Made by a program: the position numbers and the translations under genes. Of a stretch of 64,000 nucleotides of DNA, positions 1-9,859 are shown piece after piece (within the stretch, counting starts at the first letter, position 1; every line of letters begins with the position of its first letter). The stretch spans positions 992,001 through 1,056,000 of the forward strand of contig JABRWF010000008.1 in the NCBI GenBank assembly GCA_018343915.1, given 5' to 3'. The DNA is from Agroathelia rolfsii (taxonomy: Eukaryota > Basidiomycota > Agaricomycetes > Amylocorticiales > Amylocorticiaceae). A model generated the notes under the pieces. The model did no database searches. It saw only the letters and a list, made by a program, of their open reading frames with translations, and was not told where the DNA came from.

Positions 1-147
1 ATTGGACTGGCATGCGGCATGCATCAACATCGTGATTATGATCCAACAGTATTTACAGTTACTGCTCTTATTACACCAAACTATGAAAATCCATATGAAC
101 ACCCCAAGACGGTATATATTGATTCAATGCAAGCTCGCTTATCTTAA
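1..147 (+). CDS. 3' end of an unidentified protein (partial)
   Basis: Frame 1 is open from the first base to a TAA at 145-147, giving 48 residues that end in DSMQARLS. The composition (many Tyr, Pro and Thr, e.g. TPNYENPYEHPKTVYID) looks like real protein rather than chance translation. The gene starts left of the window. I do not recognise the family. The stretch could also be one exon of a larger relic, so confidence is moderate. Confidence 0.45.
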   Translation: MGLACGMHQHRDYDPTVFTVTALITPNYENPYEHPKTVYIDSMQARLS

Positions 148-525
148 TCTTCGTCAAAATTGCCTCCTGTTAAAGTTGACTCCCAAACTTGAAAGCCTGA
201 GCATTGGGAAATAACGATATGGATGGCTCATCTATTGGATCTGTCAGAGCCAGACTTGGGTGGTTCGGACATGTCCATACCAGAAGATATTACTGCCATA
301 GTGCATGCCACTGTAGTACGTGTGCGCTCGGCAGCATGAGCCAGTAACAACTTATGAGTTATGACCCACGTTGCTCTTTCCCGCAGCAGCCTCAACTCCA
401 ATTTTATGCCGTCTACCGTAGCACTAACGCCAGTGCCGACATCGGATGAAAGCATTGGAAAACATTCTTGATCGAATTTGTGAGCTCGATAGCTGCGCGT
501 CGACTAATTAATATGGATCCAAGGG

Positions 526-533
526 TATAAATA
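526..533 (+). promoter_or_regulatory. TATA box of monooxygenase copy A
   Basis: TATAAATA lies about 159 bp before the ATG at 685, inside a block (about 505-690) that aligns with the region upstream of the second copy. The spacing suits a fungal TATA box with a 5' leader of roughly 100 bp. Confidence 0.5.
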
Positions 534-684
534 TCCTGCTAGTCGAGGCCATGAGTACCCAGCACTGGCCAGCAGATTCTGACCCAACCGGACTATTGAA
601 AGATAAAACATCAGCATCTCTAACACTTTCCTCGTATTCTATCGTCGCCACTATCTCAACCCCTATCAAAAATCAACGAACAAA

Positions 685-2559
685 ATGAGCACATCACAGT
701 GGCGTGTTGCCATTTGGTTTGTACTACGTGTACCACCATTCCTTTCTTCTTTGTTTTGATTCAATAACATCTGTCATATCTCGTTCTCCAGCGGTGCAGG
801 CATTGGCGGCCTTACACTTGCCGTTACCATCGGCAAATTTAACCCACACCTAGCCATTGACCTATACGAAGCCGGCCCGGAGATCAGCACTGTCGGTGCT
901 GGCATTTCATTCTGGAAAAGGTCCTGGGAGATTGCGCAATATATCGGCTTGGATCAGGCTCTCTTTGCAAAGAGCATGTCTTCATCTCGTATGTATAGTG
1001 CACCTTTCATCTTCTCCGGTGGTTTTTCTTGCTTTGCTTCTTTGGAGGAAACAACGCTGTAGCTAATGGCGAAAATTTTTAGTTGTAGACATTACTCTCA
1101 GAAGAGCTGACCAGAAACAAGGCTATAACTTTGGTCTAATCCCTGCACCAAGTAAGTGTGCAGGAAAATCAGAAAACTAGGGAATACTGGATTTAACGGA
1201 TAATGTCAACAGAAGGAACGATAACACTTCACCGCACAGATTTCATCAATATCCTTCATGATTCTCTCCCTGCTTCGTGCACCATCCATCTGTCCCACCG
1301 CCTCGCAAAATATGAGCAAGGAAGCGACAAAATCATGCTCTATTTTGAGAGCGGCATGATGGCGACATGCAACATTCTCATCGGTGCTGACGGGATCCGC
1401 TCGCGAGTGCGCGAGATGATGTATTGTAATTTGGCAGCGGCGGCTGTGGATCCTACGATTGAAAAACACGCGTATGCGGTGTGGTCGGGCACGTATGGGT
1501 ATAGAACACTCATCCCGACGGAGCGTATTCGAGCCAAGGATCCAAACCATCGTGCCCTGTCATCTTTCTTGAATGTGAGCTAGCCAATTCGTCCCTTCTC
1601 CCTGTAGAACCTGTACTGAAAGGGGCATATAATAGTACGTCGGAAAAGGAAAAGTAAGTTCCAAAGTAGCATATGAACACCTCTGTTTGTGCAAAATAGA
1701 GAATCTTCAGCACTGAAATCTTTGTTAAATTAGCACATCATCTGCTTTCCTGTCTCGAACGGTACCCTTCTAAATATTGTTGCATTTTACACTGTGCCCG
1801 GAGGAGAAGGTAAGGATCTCGAAGGCGAAAGATGGGTGCACGATGCGTCACCAGAGGAGGTGATTCATCAGTATAACGGCTGGGAGCCCGAGGTGCAGAC
1901 CATTCTCGACGTGAGCCTTCCTATGAATTATTTTTCTAATTTCATGAACATAAGTATATCGTTTCTTTGTAGTGCATTGATAAGACCTCCAGATGGGCAA
2001 TTTGCGTGGTACCTAGTATACCCACCTATGCATCTGGAAATATTGCTATCATCGGCGATGCTGTAAGAAGCCTTTCTGCATATGGCTATCCTGTTTGATT
2101 TGAACTAATTGCTATATACCTTTAGGCCCATGCCATGACCACTCATTTTGGCTCAGGAGCAGGACAGGCCTTCGAGGTAATATCCGATGCACCTACCCTC
2201 GTCGGCAATAAGCTAATCCATCATAAACATGCTCATAGGATGCATACATCCTTGGGCGCATCCTAGCATATCCCTCACTTGGTCCCAAACACGTATCCGA
2301 GGCACTAAGGATTTACGACCGTGCCCGTAGACCATTTGCAACCAAGGTGCAAACCGAAGCACGTCTGATGGGCCTAATGTATGAGTTCAATGCCCCCGGC
2401 CACTATGATGGGTCGGAAAAAACGGAAGAGGTGGAGCATGCTGGACTTGAGGAGCTTGTGACCGCCATGAGGAATTTATTAGATTGGCAAGACTTTGATT
2501 GCCCTGGGGAACGCTGGACAAAAGTCGATAAAGAGCTGAGCGATTTGCTTAGTGCTTGA
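685..2559 (+). CDS. FAD-dependent monooxygenase, salicylate hydroxylase-like (copy A)
   Basis: Nine exons join in frame to 438 residues: 685-716, 792-988, 1083-1151, 1213-1574, 1636-1653 (18 nt), 1734-1910, 1973-2062, 2126-2176 and 2239-2559. The product is a class A flavoprotein monooxygenase. The FAD dinucleotide fold is GAGIGG near residue 12, the second FAD/NADPH motif is GADGIRSRVR near residue 160, and the third FAD motif is IIGDAAHAMTTHFGSGAGQA. Such enzymes hydroxylate or decarboxylate aromatic acids; the substrate here is unknown. No signal peptide or membrane segment is seen, so it is probably cytosolic. It is the upstream member of a tandem pair with identical exon layout. No stop or frameshift was found, so both copies appear functional. 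Confidence 0.88.
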
Positions 2560-2750
2560 TTAGGTTGATATGGATTGCACAGAGCATAGACCAAGGTATT
2601 TACATATATACATATATCAGAACATTTGGCCTGGTGATTTCGTTAGAAATTTCGTCAATTCGGTGCCGTATATCACGGTAAAAATGCTTCAAAATAATCC
2701 TGATGCATCTATGTGAGGAATGGCGTCTTGAATATGATCATTTGTCCTGC

Positions 2751-2856
2751 GGTAGCTTGAGTACAAGGGATCCAGTCAAGCGGTAACAAGGCATGAACTT
2801 GATGTTGACGCATCTATGGGTTTTCACTAATCAAGCGAGCGAGAAGCGGCAGTAAA
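2751..2856 (-). pseudogene. Fossil copy of the last exon of the cytochrome b5-domain gene
   Basis: Read on the minus strand this segment follows the acceptor and last exon of the cytochrome b5 gene at 6458-6379. KTHAWVN there corresponds to KTHRCVN here, and both continue with a related FM...GxLV segment. The terminal Glu-Pro-Ser-stop is lost and no other exon of the gene is nearby. It is best read as the edge of the tandem duplication that produced the two monooxygenases, caught inside the second intron of the neighbouring gene. It has no coding capacity of its own. Confidence 0.7.
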
Positions 2857-4090
2857 GCTTACAGGCTCCTATTAAGGGGTAGACAATAGATAAGAACAAC
2901 TAAGTATAATGTACTAGTAGTAGCTGCTTCTCTGAGGTTAAAATGCTTGTTTTATCGATCAGTAAGGCCCTGTAAGGGTGTGTGCAGACCAGAGTAGCCA
3001 TGTCGGTCCCGCTTGTCGTGCTTCCACCTTTGGATGATGTAACTATAACACTTTGCTTTGTGCCAGTGAATAACACAGGATGTCATGGATTCATAATTGA
3101 CCCATAATCACGACGAAGGCACATCCAGCCCGTACCTCCCTCCCCCTTCCCGCTTTATTTTTTATTTTTAAAAAAAAAAACTTCCAGAGATCACTCAAAG
3201 CGCAAATAAATTGCTAGTGGCACGGATTTGGATCATACTCCTATTGAACTGAATCTGTCATACCTCTCAGCTCTTGATGCAAAAACGATATATCAGTGTC
3301 GTTTGTTGCTAGTATGTTCAAGCTTTCAACCGCTCCATCCCAAATACGTTCTTAAATGTTTCGTAACCTGGTATACATGTGTCTCAGGTAATTTATCAAT
3401 GAGTAGTAATGCAACCGTAGTGATGAATACCAAAACAAGCTTGAACTTGGTTAATACCGTACTTGTACGATCTATTTCGTATTCATGTGACTGTGACGTC
3501 ACGGATGGTATAATTTTTTATATCACCTTTTTTTTAACTTAGAACAAGGCTTTATTTTTGACAAGTTGATAGACAATAGTGTTTGGTAAGAGCTGAAAAC
3601 ATTAAAGATATCTACTTGAAGAAGTGAGTACGTTGAGACAATGAATTTTCCTCGATGTCATGCTTACATCATTTGTAACGTTAGGTTGATCGTGCGAGTA
3701 CGGCCCGGGTATGGCGAACATTCCACAAACTTTGTCTTGTTTGGCTTGTGAATGATGCTTACGGTGACTGAAACCCAGACTCTAGACTACCTTCACAATA
3801 CGTTCCTATCAATTACAACGCCCAAGATGCCATAGGTACAATACTGAAACAATTCCAATAAATCGGGACTGTTATAGGACATATTAGTGCCGTATGAGAT
3901 ATACGAATATGCGTGCATTGGAAAACACGGGCAAGCAGAACAATAATGAGCCGCATTGTCCTTCCTCACAGCGTCCTTAACTCCAACCAGGTGTTTGCTG
4001 TAGTAATCGAGATAGCACCCGCCCAGGTCCATGACGTTAACATCGGTTAAACGCGCTGAGAAGCCCTCCCGATCGGGATTTGGGTATCGG
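2857..4090. other. Intergenic, no gene seen
   Basis: AT-rich DNA with A and T runs (e.g. about 3160-3180) and no convincing coding exon. The 3' part, from roughly 3880, begins to resemble the DNA upstream of copy A and is the left flank of the second duplicated unit. Confidence 0.5.
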
Positions 4091-4137
4091 AATGAATCCA
4101 ATATCAGCACCTCGAATCATTAAGGTGGGTCCAAGGG

Positions 4138-4145
4138 TTTAAATA
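4138..4145 (+). promoter_or_regulatory. Altered TATA element of monooxygenase copy B
   Basis: The position equivalent to TATAAATA of copy A reads TTTAAATA here, in the shared context CCAAGGGT(A/T)TAAATA. It is 156 bp before the ATG at 4294. The single A-to-T change weakens the TATA consensus and may change basal expression of this copy. Confidence 0.4.
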
Positions 4146-4293
4146 ATCCGTTGCTGGAGCAGTGTGGAAGGCCAATAGCGTCAGTACTTCAGACCCCCAT
4201 AGGCCCTCTTGATAGGGGAATCTTCAACGCCTTTGATATTTTCTATCTCATCACCATCACCTTCCCCGCTATCTCGTGAAGTAACAAACAAAT

Positions 4294-6185
4294 ATGAGCA
4301 CATCGCAGTTACATGTTGCCATCTGGTTAGTAATATGCTCACTGTTACTATTCCTTTTCTTTGTTTTGACATAGCATTGTTATGTGCTGTTGTACAGCGG
4401 CGCAGGCATAGGCGGCCTTGCCCTTGCTATTGTTATCGGCAAATTCAACCCCCACCTGCACATTGACCTATACGAAGCCGGCCCGGAGATCAGTACCGTT
4501 GGCGCCGGCATCTCACTGTGGAAGAGGACTTGGGAGATTGCGCAGACCATCGGCCTTGATCAGGTGCTCTTCTCAAAGAGCATGTGCTCACCTTGTATGT
4601 ATTGTATAATTTTGTCATATCTTTTTTTTCCTGATTTCTTGCTGGGATGACGCTGGAATTGATTGGCCGGTGACCGGAAACTACAGTTGAAGGTTTTACA
4701 CTCAGACGGGCTGATCAACCAGAAGGATATGACTTTGGGCTACTTCCTACACCAAGTGAGTTCGTCATAAATCCGTTAAATAGAGAGCTTGACTTATAAC
4801 ACTATCAGAAGGAACAATAACACTTCACCGCACAGACTTCATCAACGTTCTCCGTAACGCGCTCCCTGCCTCATGCACTGTTCACCTATCGCACCGTCTA
4901 GCAAAATATGAGCACGACAATACGAATACCAACAATGATAATATCACACTATACTTTGAGAATGGCACTACGGCAACATGCAATGTCCTCGTTGGCGCCG
5001 ATGGTATCCGGTCACGAGTGCGCGAGAAGATGTACCGCAACTTGGCCGCGGCTCATGGAGACCCGAAAATCGAGAAGCATGCCTATGCAGCATGGTCTGG
5101 AACGTATGGATACCGAACACTCCTCCCGACGGAGCGCATTCGAGCCAAGGATCCAAACCATCGTGCACTGTCGTGTTTCTTAAATGTGAGTTGGCATATT
5201 TACATTTCCTATCTGTCGAACATACATTGAAAAGCAAGTTGTAGTACGCTGGAAAAGGAAGGGTAAGTTTAGTAATGACATATGCACACTTCTCATGCGC
5301 AACATAGATGATCTCTGGTACTCATATTTTTGTTAAATTAGCATATCATCTGCTATCCAGTATCGAATGGCACTCTTCTAAACATTGTTGCATTCTACAC
5401 CGAGCCAGGAGGAGAGGGCAAAAATCTCGAAGGCGAACGATGGGTGCACGATGCGTCGCCGGAGGAGGTCATCCATCAGTACAAGGGTTGGGAACCTGAG
5501 GTACAGACCATTCTCGAGGTGAGCCTTCCTTATGTTTTTTGAACAAACGCAATAATGACAATTACAATTACTCCCTTGTTCTTTCTATTCAGTGCATTGA
5601 GAAGACATCCAGATGGGCAATCTGCGTGGTGCCCAATTTACCCACCTATGTATCTGGAAACGTTGCCATAATTGGTGATGCTGTAAGGGATTTGACCCCC
5701 CCCCCCCTTCCCCACTCTCTTGCCTAACTTCCATCCCTTACTAGGCACATGCCATGACCACTCACTTCGGCTCAGGAGCAGGCCAGGCCATCGAGGTAAT
5801 TCCCAATAAATACCACCTTTCAGCAACACGAATATATGCTGACCCTTGTCGAACATGCTCACAGGACGCATATATTCTCGGCCGTGTTCTCGCTTACACT
5901 TCGCTCGACGTCAAACATCTCCCTGAAGCACTGAAGATCTACGACCGCGCACGTCGGCCACTTGCGACGAAGGTTCAAACCGAAGCACGCCTGATGGGCC
6001 TGATGTATGAATTTGATGCTCCCGGGCTCTATGATGGGTTAGATAAGACGGAAGAGGTGGAGCGTGCTGGATTGGCGGAGCTTGAGACTACTATGAAGAA
6101 GAAGTTGGAGTGGCAGGACTTTGACTGTCCGGGGGAGCGTTGGACCAAGGTTGATAAGGAGTTGAGCGATTTATTGAGTGCTTGA
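4294..6185 (+). CDS. FAD-dependent monooxygenase, salicylate hydroxylase-like (copy B)
   Basis: Nine exons give 443 residues: 4294-4325, 4398-4594, 4687-4755, 4809-5185, 5245-5262 (18 nt), 5342-5518, 5593-5682, 5745-5795 and 5865-6185. Eight exons have exactly the lengths of copy A. Exon 4 is 15 nt longer, from an Asn/Thr/Asp-rich insertion. The motifs match copy A: GAGIGG, GADGIRSRVR, and IIGDA running into HAMTTHFGSGAGQA. The C-terminus LSDLLSA is identical to copy A. The intron before exon 8 holds a C homopolymer near 5697-5708. Both copies are open throughout, so divergence without loss suggests two maintained enzymes, perhaps with different substrates or expression. Confidence 0.9.
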
Positions 6186-6378
6186 TTGGGTCAATATGCA
6201 TTGTCCATGGCACATCCTAAAATTTTCACAGATAAATAAGTAAATTAAAACATTTGGTCTATTAGGTGTATTCATGATGTCATTAATTCATCGTCTTGTA
6301 TCTCATTTCATGCTTGAAAGGAAGATAAGTCTATGTGCGAAATAGTGTTCGAAATCCACGGTTGGTTGTTTGTTTGTT

Positions 6379-7269
6379 TTATGACGGCTCTGACACAAGG
6401 AACCCAACCAAGCAAGAATCGAGCATGAAGTCGACGTTGACCCATGCATGGGTTTTCACTAAATAAACGGGTAAGCGGTGAATCATTAGGTGAGAAAAAG
6501 ACTATGAGAAAGGGTACTCACTGAAGAGCTCTGTCCCATCTCGACCAGCGACGCGCATCAGTTCACGCTCACCGCCAGGATGAAAAGCCAGATAAGGCGT
6601 AATGTTGTAAACCTTGCCATTAAAGGCCGACCAAGCGTCTTCCTTTGTTCTATGCTGTTTCAGGACTGATGGAGGTATTCTCATCAGCGTATCAACACCC
6701 TGTTGAATAAGACAAAAAAAAGTGACACATCAGGGTTTGTACGCGATCATGGAAAAGAAAACGGGTGTTGCACTAACCCTAAGATCTGCGCCGGAAGATT
6801 TCAGATTGGCCCAATCCAGAGGACTGTGGCCAGGTGCTAGCGCGACCTTGGCCCGTTTCTTCTTGGGCAGGGTTGGAACTTGTGTCGTCGTCGACACCGA
6901 AAGTAACGATCCCGATGATGTGGACGATGAAGGCGATAGACCAGATGAAGATGGACCGGATGCCGATAAAGAACCCGGACTGCGGCTTGCGAGATGCGGT
7001 ACTGGTGGAGGGGGCATAAGGGCAGAATTATTCAGGATGCCCAAATTAAATGGGCGGCTAGCGTTCGTATCCGTTTTGACGCGTTGTGCGCTGGACAAAG
7101 CTGGGAAGGCAGGTGGCGTATCTGTTTCTGTGCTGGCATCGCTGTCGTCGTCTGCTTCCTCAACGTTTATCGTAGTATCTGGTGGTGGGGAAACATCAAA
7201 AGAGGGTGAAGGCGTTGGTTGGGCGGCAACCGTCCCAGTAGTCAGCCAAGTGCGTAGAAAGGATGTCAT
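6379..7269 (-). CDS. Cytochrome b5-like heme-binding domain protein (Irc21-like)
   Basis: Three exons (7269-6778, 6699-6522, 6458-6379) give 249 residues. The first about 150 residues are Ser/Pro-rich and probably disordered, with a basic KKKRAK patch. PLDWANLKSSGADLRG then leads into a C-terminal cytochrome b5 fold. The first heme-ligand His is in HPGG (YLAFHPGGE) and the second is in KTHAW, encoded by the last exon. There is no membrane anchor or reductase domain, as in yeast Irc21 and the N-terminal module of Ncb5or. It probably carries electrons to a desaturase or monooxygenase; a link to the two adjacent monooxygenases is only positional. The gene converges tail-to-tail on copy B, with about 190 bp between stops. 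Confidence 0.85.
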
Positions 7270-7714
7270 AGTAGAATAAACGAGACTATGGGTGATGGTA
7301 GAACAAGGGAGGCTTTGATTGTGGACGAGTCAAATACGCATACAGCATTTATGCTTGTTTGCACGTGATGACCTGTAGTATAGCGTAATACAATTATAAT
7401 CTGCTCAGCACGTGACCAAGCGTTCAGGTATTTCCTGAGACGCGTATAACTTGTTTGTGCTGCAAATAATGGTTGGTCTTTATTAAGCTTGATTGGCCCC
7501 ATTCTCGAACGAGAGATGACTATAGATAAAACTGTGATCTGATCCCGAACTCTTTGCCTTGAGATAATCATTCCTTTCGATCCGGAAAAGTGTGTTGATG
7601 GTACCATTAAGGATTTATGATCAAAACGATCGCAAAAAATGCTTAAATTCGGATGGCAGTATACAGCAAAAGAATACAAAGCATCATACACAAATGCGTG
7701 CAAAGTGGCGAGTG

Positions 7715-7716
<2 letters not shown>

Positions 7717-7748
<32 letters not shown>
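7717..7748 (+). repeat. Poly-A run (about 32 nt)
   Basis: An uninterrupted A homopolymer between the cytochrome b5 gene and the transporter pseudogene. No coding sequence ends at it in the right orientation for a retroposed copy. Its length may be affected by sequencing slippage. Confidence 0.8.
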
Positions 7749-7751
<3 letters not shown>

Positions 7752-7796
7752 AAGTTAAGCATTTAGGTTATCTGTCACGATGCCTACTCAAATGAT

Positions 7797-9676
7797 ATGA
7801 GCGTCATTCTCATACATTACGCGATGGTGCTGACCACGACCATGATGATGAATTTGGTTCGCATTCTGTTCAGTATAATCAACACGAGTCTTGTGTCGTT
7901 TTCCATGCCTTTGGACAAGTTTTTCTCCAAATTGGCCTTGACGACACCGTCACACCCCATAATGTCCACTCGCCTCACCTCCTTTACTGGCACACCCCTC
8001 TTTCCACTCAGAAAATCCAACCTCCTGGCGCATCCTGAAGCGCGCGCACGACCATGTAGTCTTCAAACAGATACTTGATATCTTCGAGTGCATACCCAGC
8101 TGCTATACGGGCATAGTTGGGCGGCATTTCACCAGAGAGGACCCATGGGACTGCACCCCGTCCTGTTATGGAAATAGAATGGATTTATAAGTGTTGTAGA
8201 GCTGCTGGATATGAATGACTATGGAGTTCTCACCAATGGAGTAGAACGCCGCATACAAGTACAAAGTAACTATTGAGACATAATTTGCAGCTACGCGCGT
8301 TTCTTGTGGATGAATTGTCGAATATCCCACAATCCAGAACACCATAAGAGCTTAGCCTATGCTTCCCACGATTAAACACATCTCGCGCCCCATCTTCTCG
8401 ACGACGAACATTAATATCAGCCAAATCGCGACCATCTTTACCACACCATATATTCCTGTTGCAAATGAACCCGAGGAAGTACTCATGAGCCCCAAACTGG
8501 AAAAGAGGGCTATAGGTGATGGTGACGTTTGTGCCAGTGGCCTGCTGGAAGACCATGACGAGCAAAGGGATGAAACACCAGATAGCTGTTTTATGCGACT
8601 AGCCAATGTGCCCGAATTAATCGAGAATAGGTATGTGTTGTCTGCCGAGGAAGTCTACTTTGATTTCCTCCAGTTTGGTGAGAACTGCTTTGTCGTCGGG
8701 TGTGATACTTGAAATGTAGGCGATTGTCTCCGCGGCACAATCATATTTCTCGTGCTCTACTAGCCAACGGGGGGATTCCTGCGGTTTTCTCAAGGGTAAT
8801 CAGTTTTTTAGTGCACATATATCTATAGAAGAAGTAGGGGGGGGGGGTTGAAGAAACATAAGGATTGTGAAGATGAATCCGGGGACGATCTGTATTATCA
8901 AGGGCAAGCGCCACCGCATGTCTGTAAGGAACGTGAAGAGAATAGCCGTAGTTGATCCAATCTACTCAACAGCATCAATTATACAACATCGAGAACAAGA
9001 TATAGCTAATGAAACTTGAACTTACAACTAGGCATGATCCCGATATTGCAGGCTAGCTGGATCTTACCCGTGGATCTTCCCTAGATTTCTTTCAGCGTAC
9101 ACAGAGACGTATGTGATACCGAGAACCGAGACCATGCCAACACCTTAATTAGCATAAAAATACCAAAGAAGTTGGGTCTGAAACACAGGAGAGTAATGTT
9201 AATCCAATGCTCACCCAAGCCAGCGAAGAACCTCCCAAAGTACATTGCATACAAGGCAGCCACCTGCTTACTACCAAGGCTGAGGGTATACTGAGTGATA
9301 CTGCCAATCATATATAGCACACCAGACTCAATCAAGCATTTTTTGGGCCAAATTGTCCGGAAAAGTAGCCTGTGGGGTGCGCACCAAAGCTATAATAACA
9401 AGCATCAAGAAGTGATTAGTAAAGAAATACGCAGTCCCTCTGTGAATCAGCATCATTAGGCCAGAATGATCAAAAGGGGGACAGACTAACAACTCCATGC
9501 CTGCAACACATCGCGATGATACTTCCGCTCAGATTTGCCTTCTCCCCTGCCAACATGTTCGTATACCTGAAAGACGGTAAAAAGAGCAAACCGCCGATGA
9601 GGTCAATGTTCCACTTGTAGAACACAGAGCCCATCGCGACTGAGGCGGCGAGCAGGTATGCATTGCGATAATGCAA
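7797..9676 (-). pseudogene. Decayed MFS sugar transporter
   Basis: This is a broken paralogue of the intact transporter at 12542-14668, in the same orientation and with the introns still recognisable. The first exon reads HYRNAYLLAASVAMGSVF, but GWDIG has become KWNID. A frameshift occurs in the IVAVLQAG region (about 9515). About 180 bp of coding sequence are deleted near 8090, joining PPNYARIAA directly to GYALEDI. A further one-base frameshift near 8020 separates APGGWIF-stop from LSGKRGVPV. Introns and TATA-like upstream DNA are kept, so it arose by DNA duplication, not retroposition. Confidence 0.85.
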
Positions 9677-9843
9677 AATATGTACAAAGCTCTGTTTTTG
9701 GGCCAGGTCCCGTCTTTTTCATGCCAATTTCTATGTATCCAATCTCTTCGAAGTGGTATGGAGGTCTCAGGACGAAGAAGGTTGTGTGTTGCTGCTGTTA
9801 AATAGACAGACAGAGAAGGGTGTCATAATTTATACGCCTGGCG

Positions 9844-9852
9844 TTTTATATA
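9844..9852 (-). promoter_or_regulatory. Retained TATA element of the transporter pseudogene
   Basis: On the minus strand this reads TATATAAAA, at the place equivalent to TATATAAA upstream of the intact transporter (14831-14838). It shows that the promoter was duplicated with the gene. Confidence 0.4.
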
Positions 9853-9859
9853 GCCTAAA

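Noticed and set aside
7717..9676. Transporter pseudogene as a processed retrocopy because of the nearby poly-A run
   Set aside because: Introns and promoter DNA are retained and the poly-A does not follow the coding strand end, so DNA duplication explains it better.
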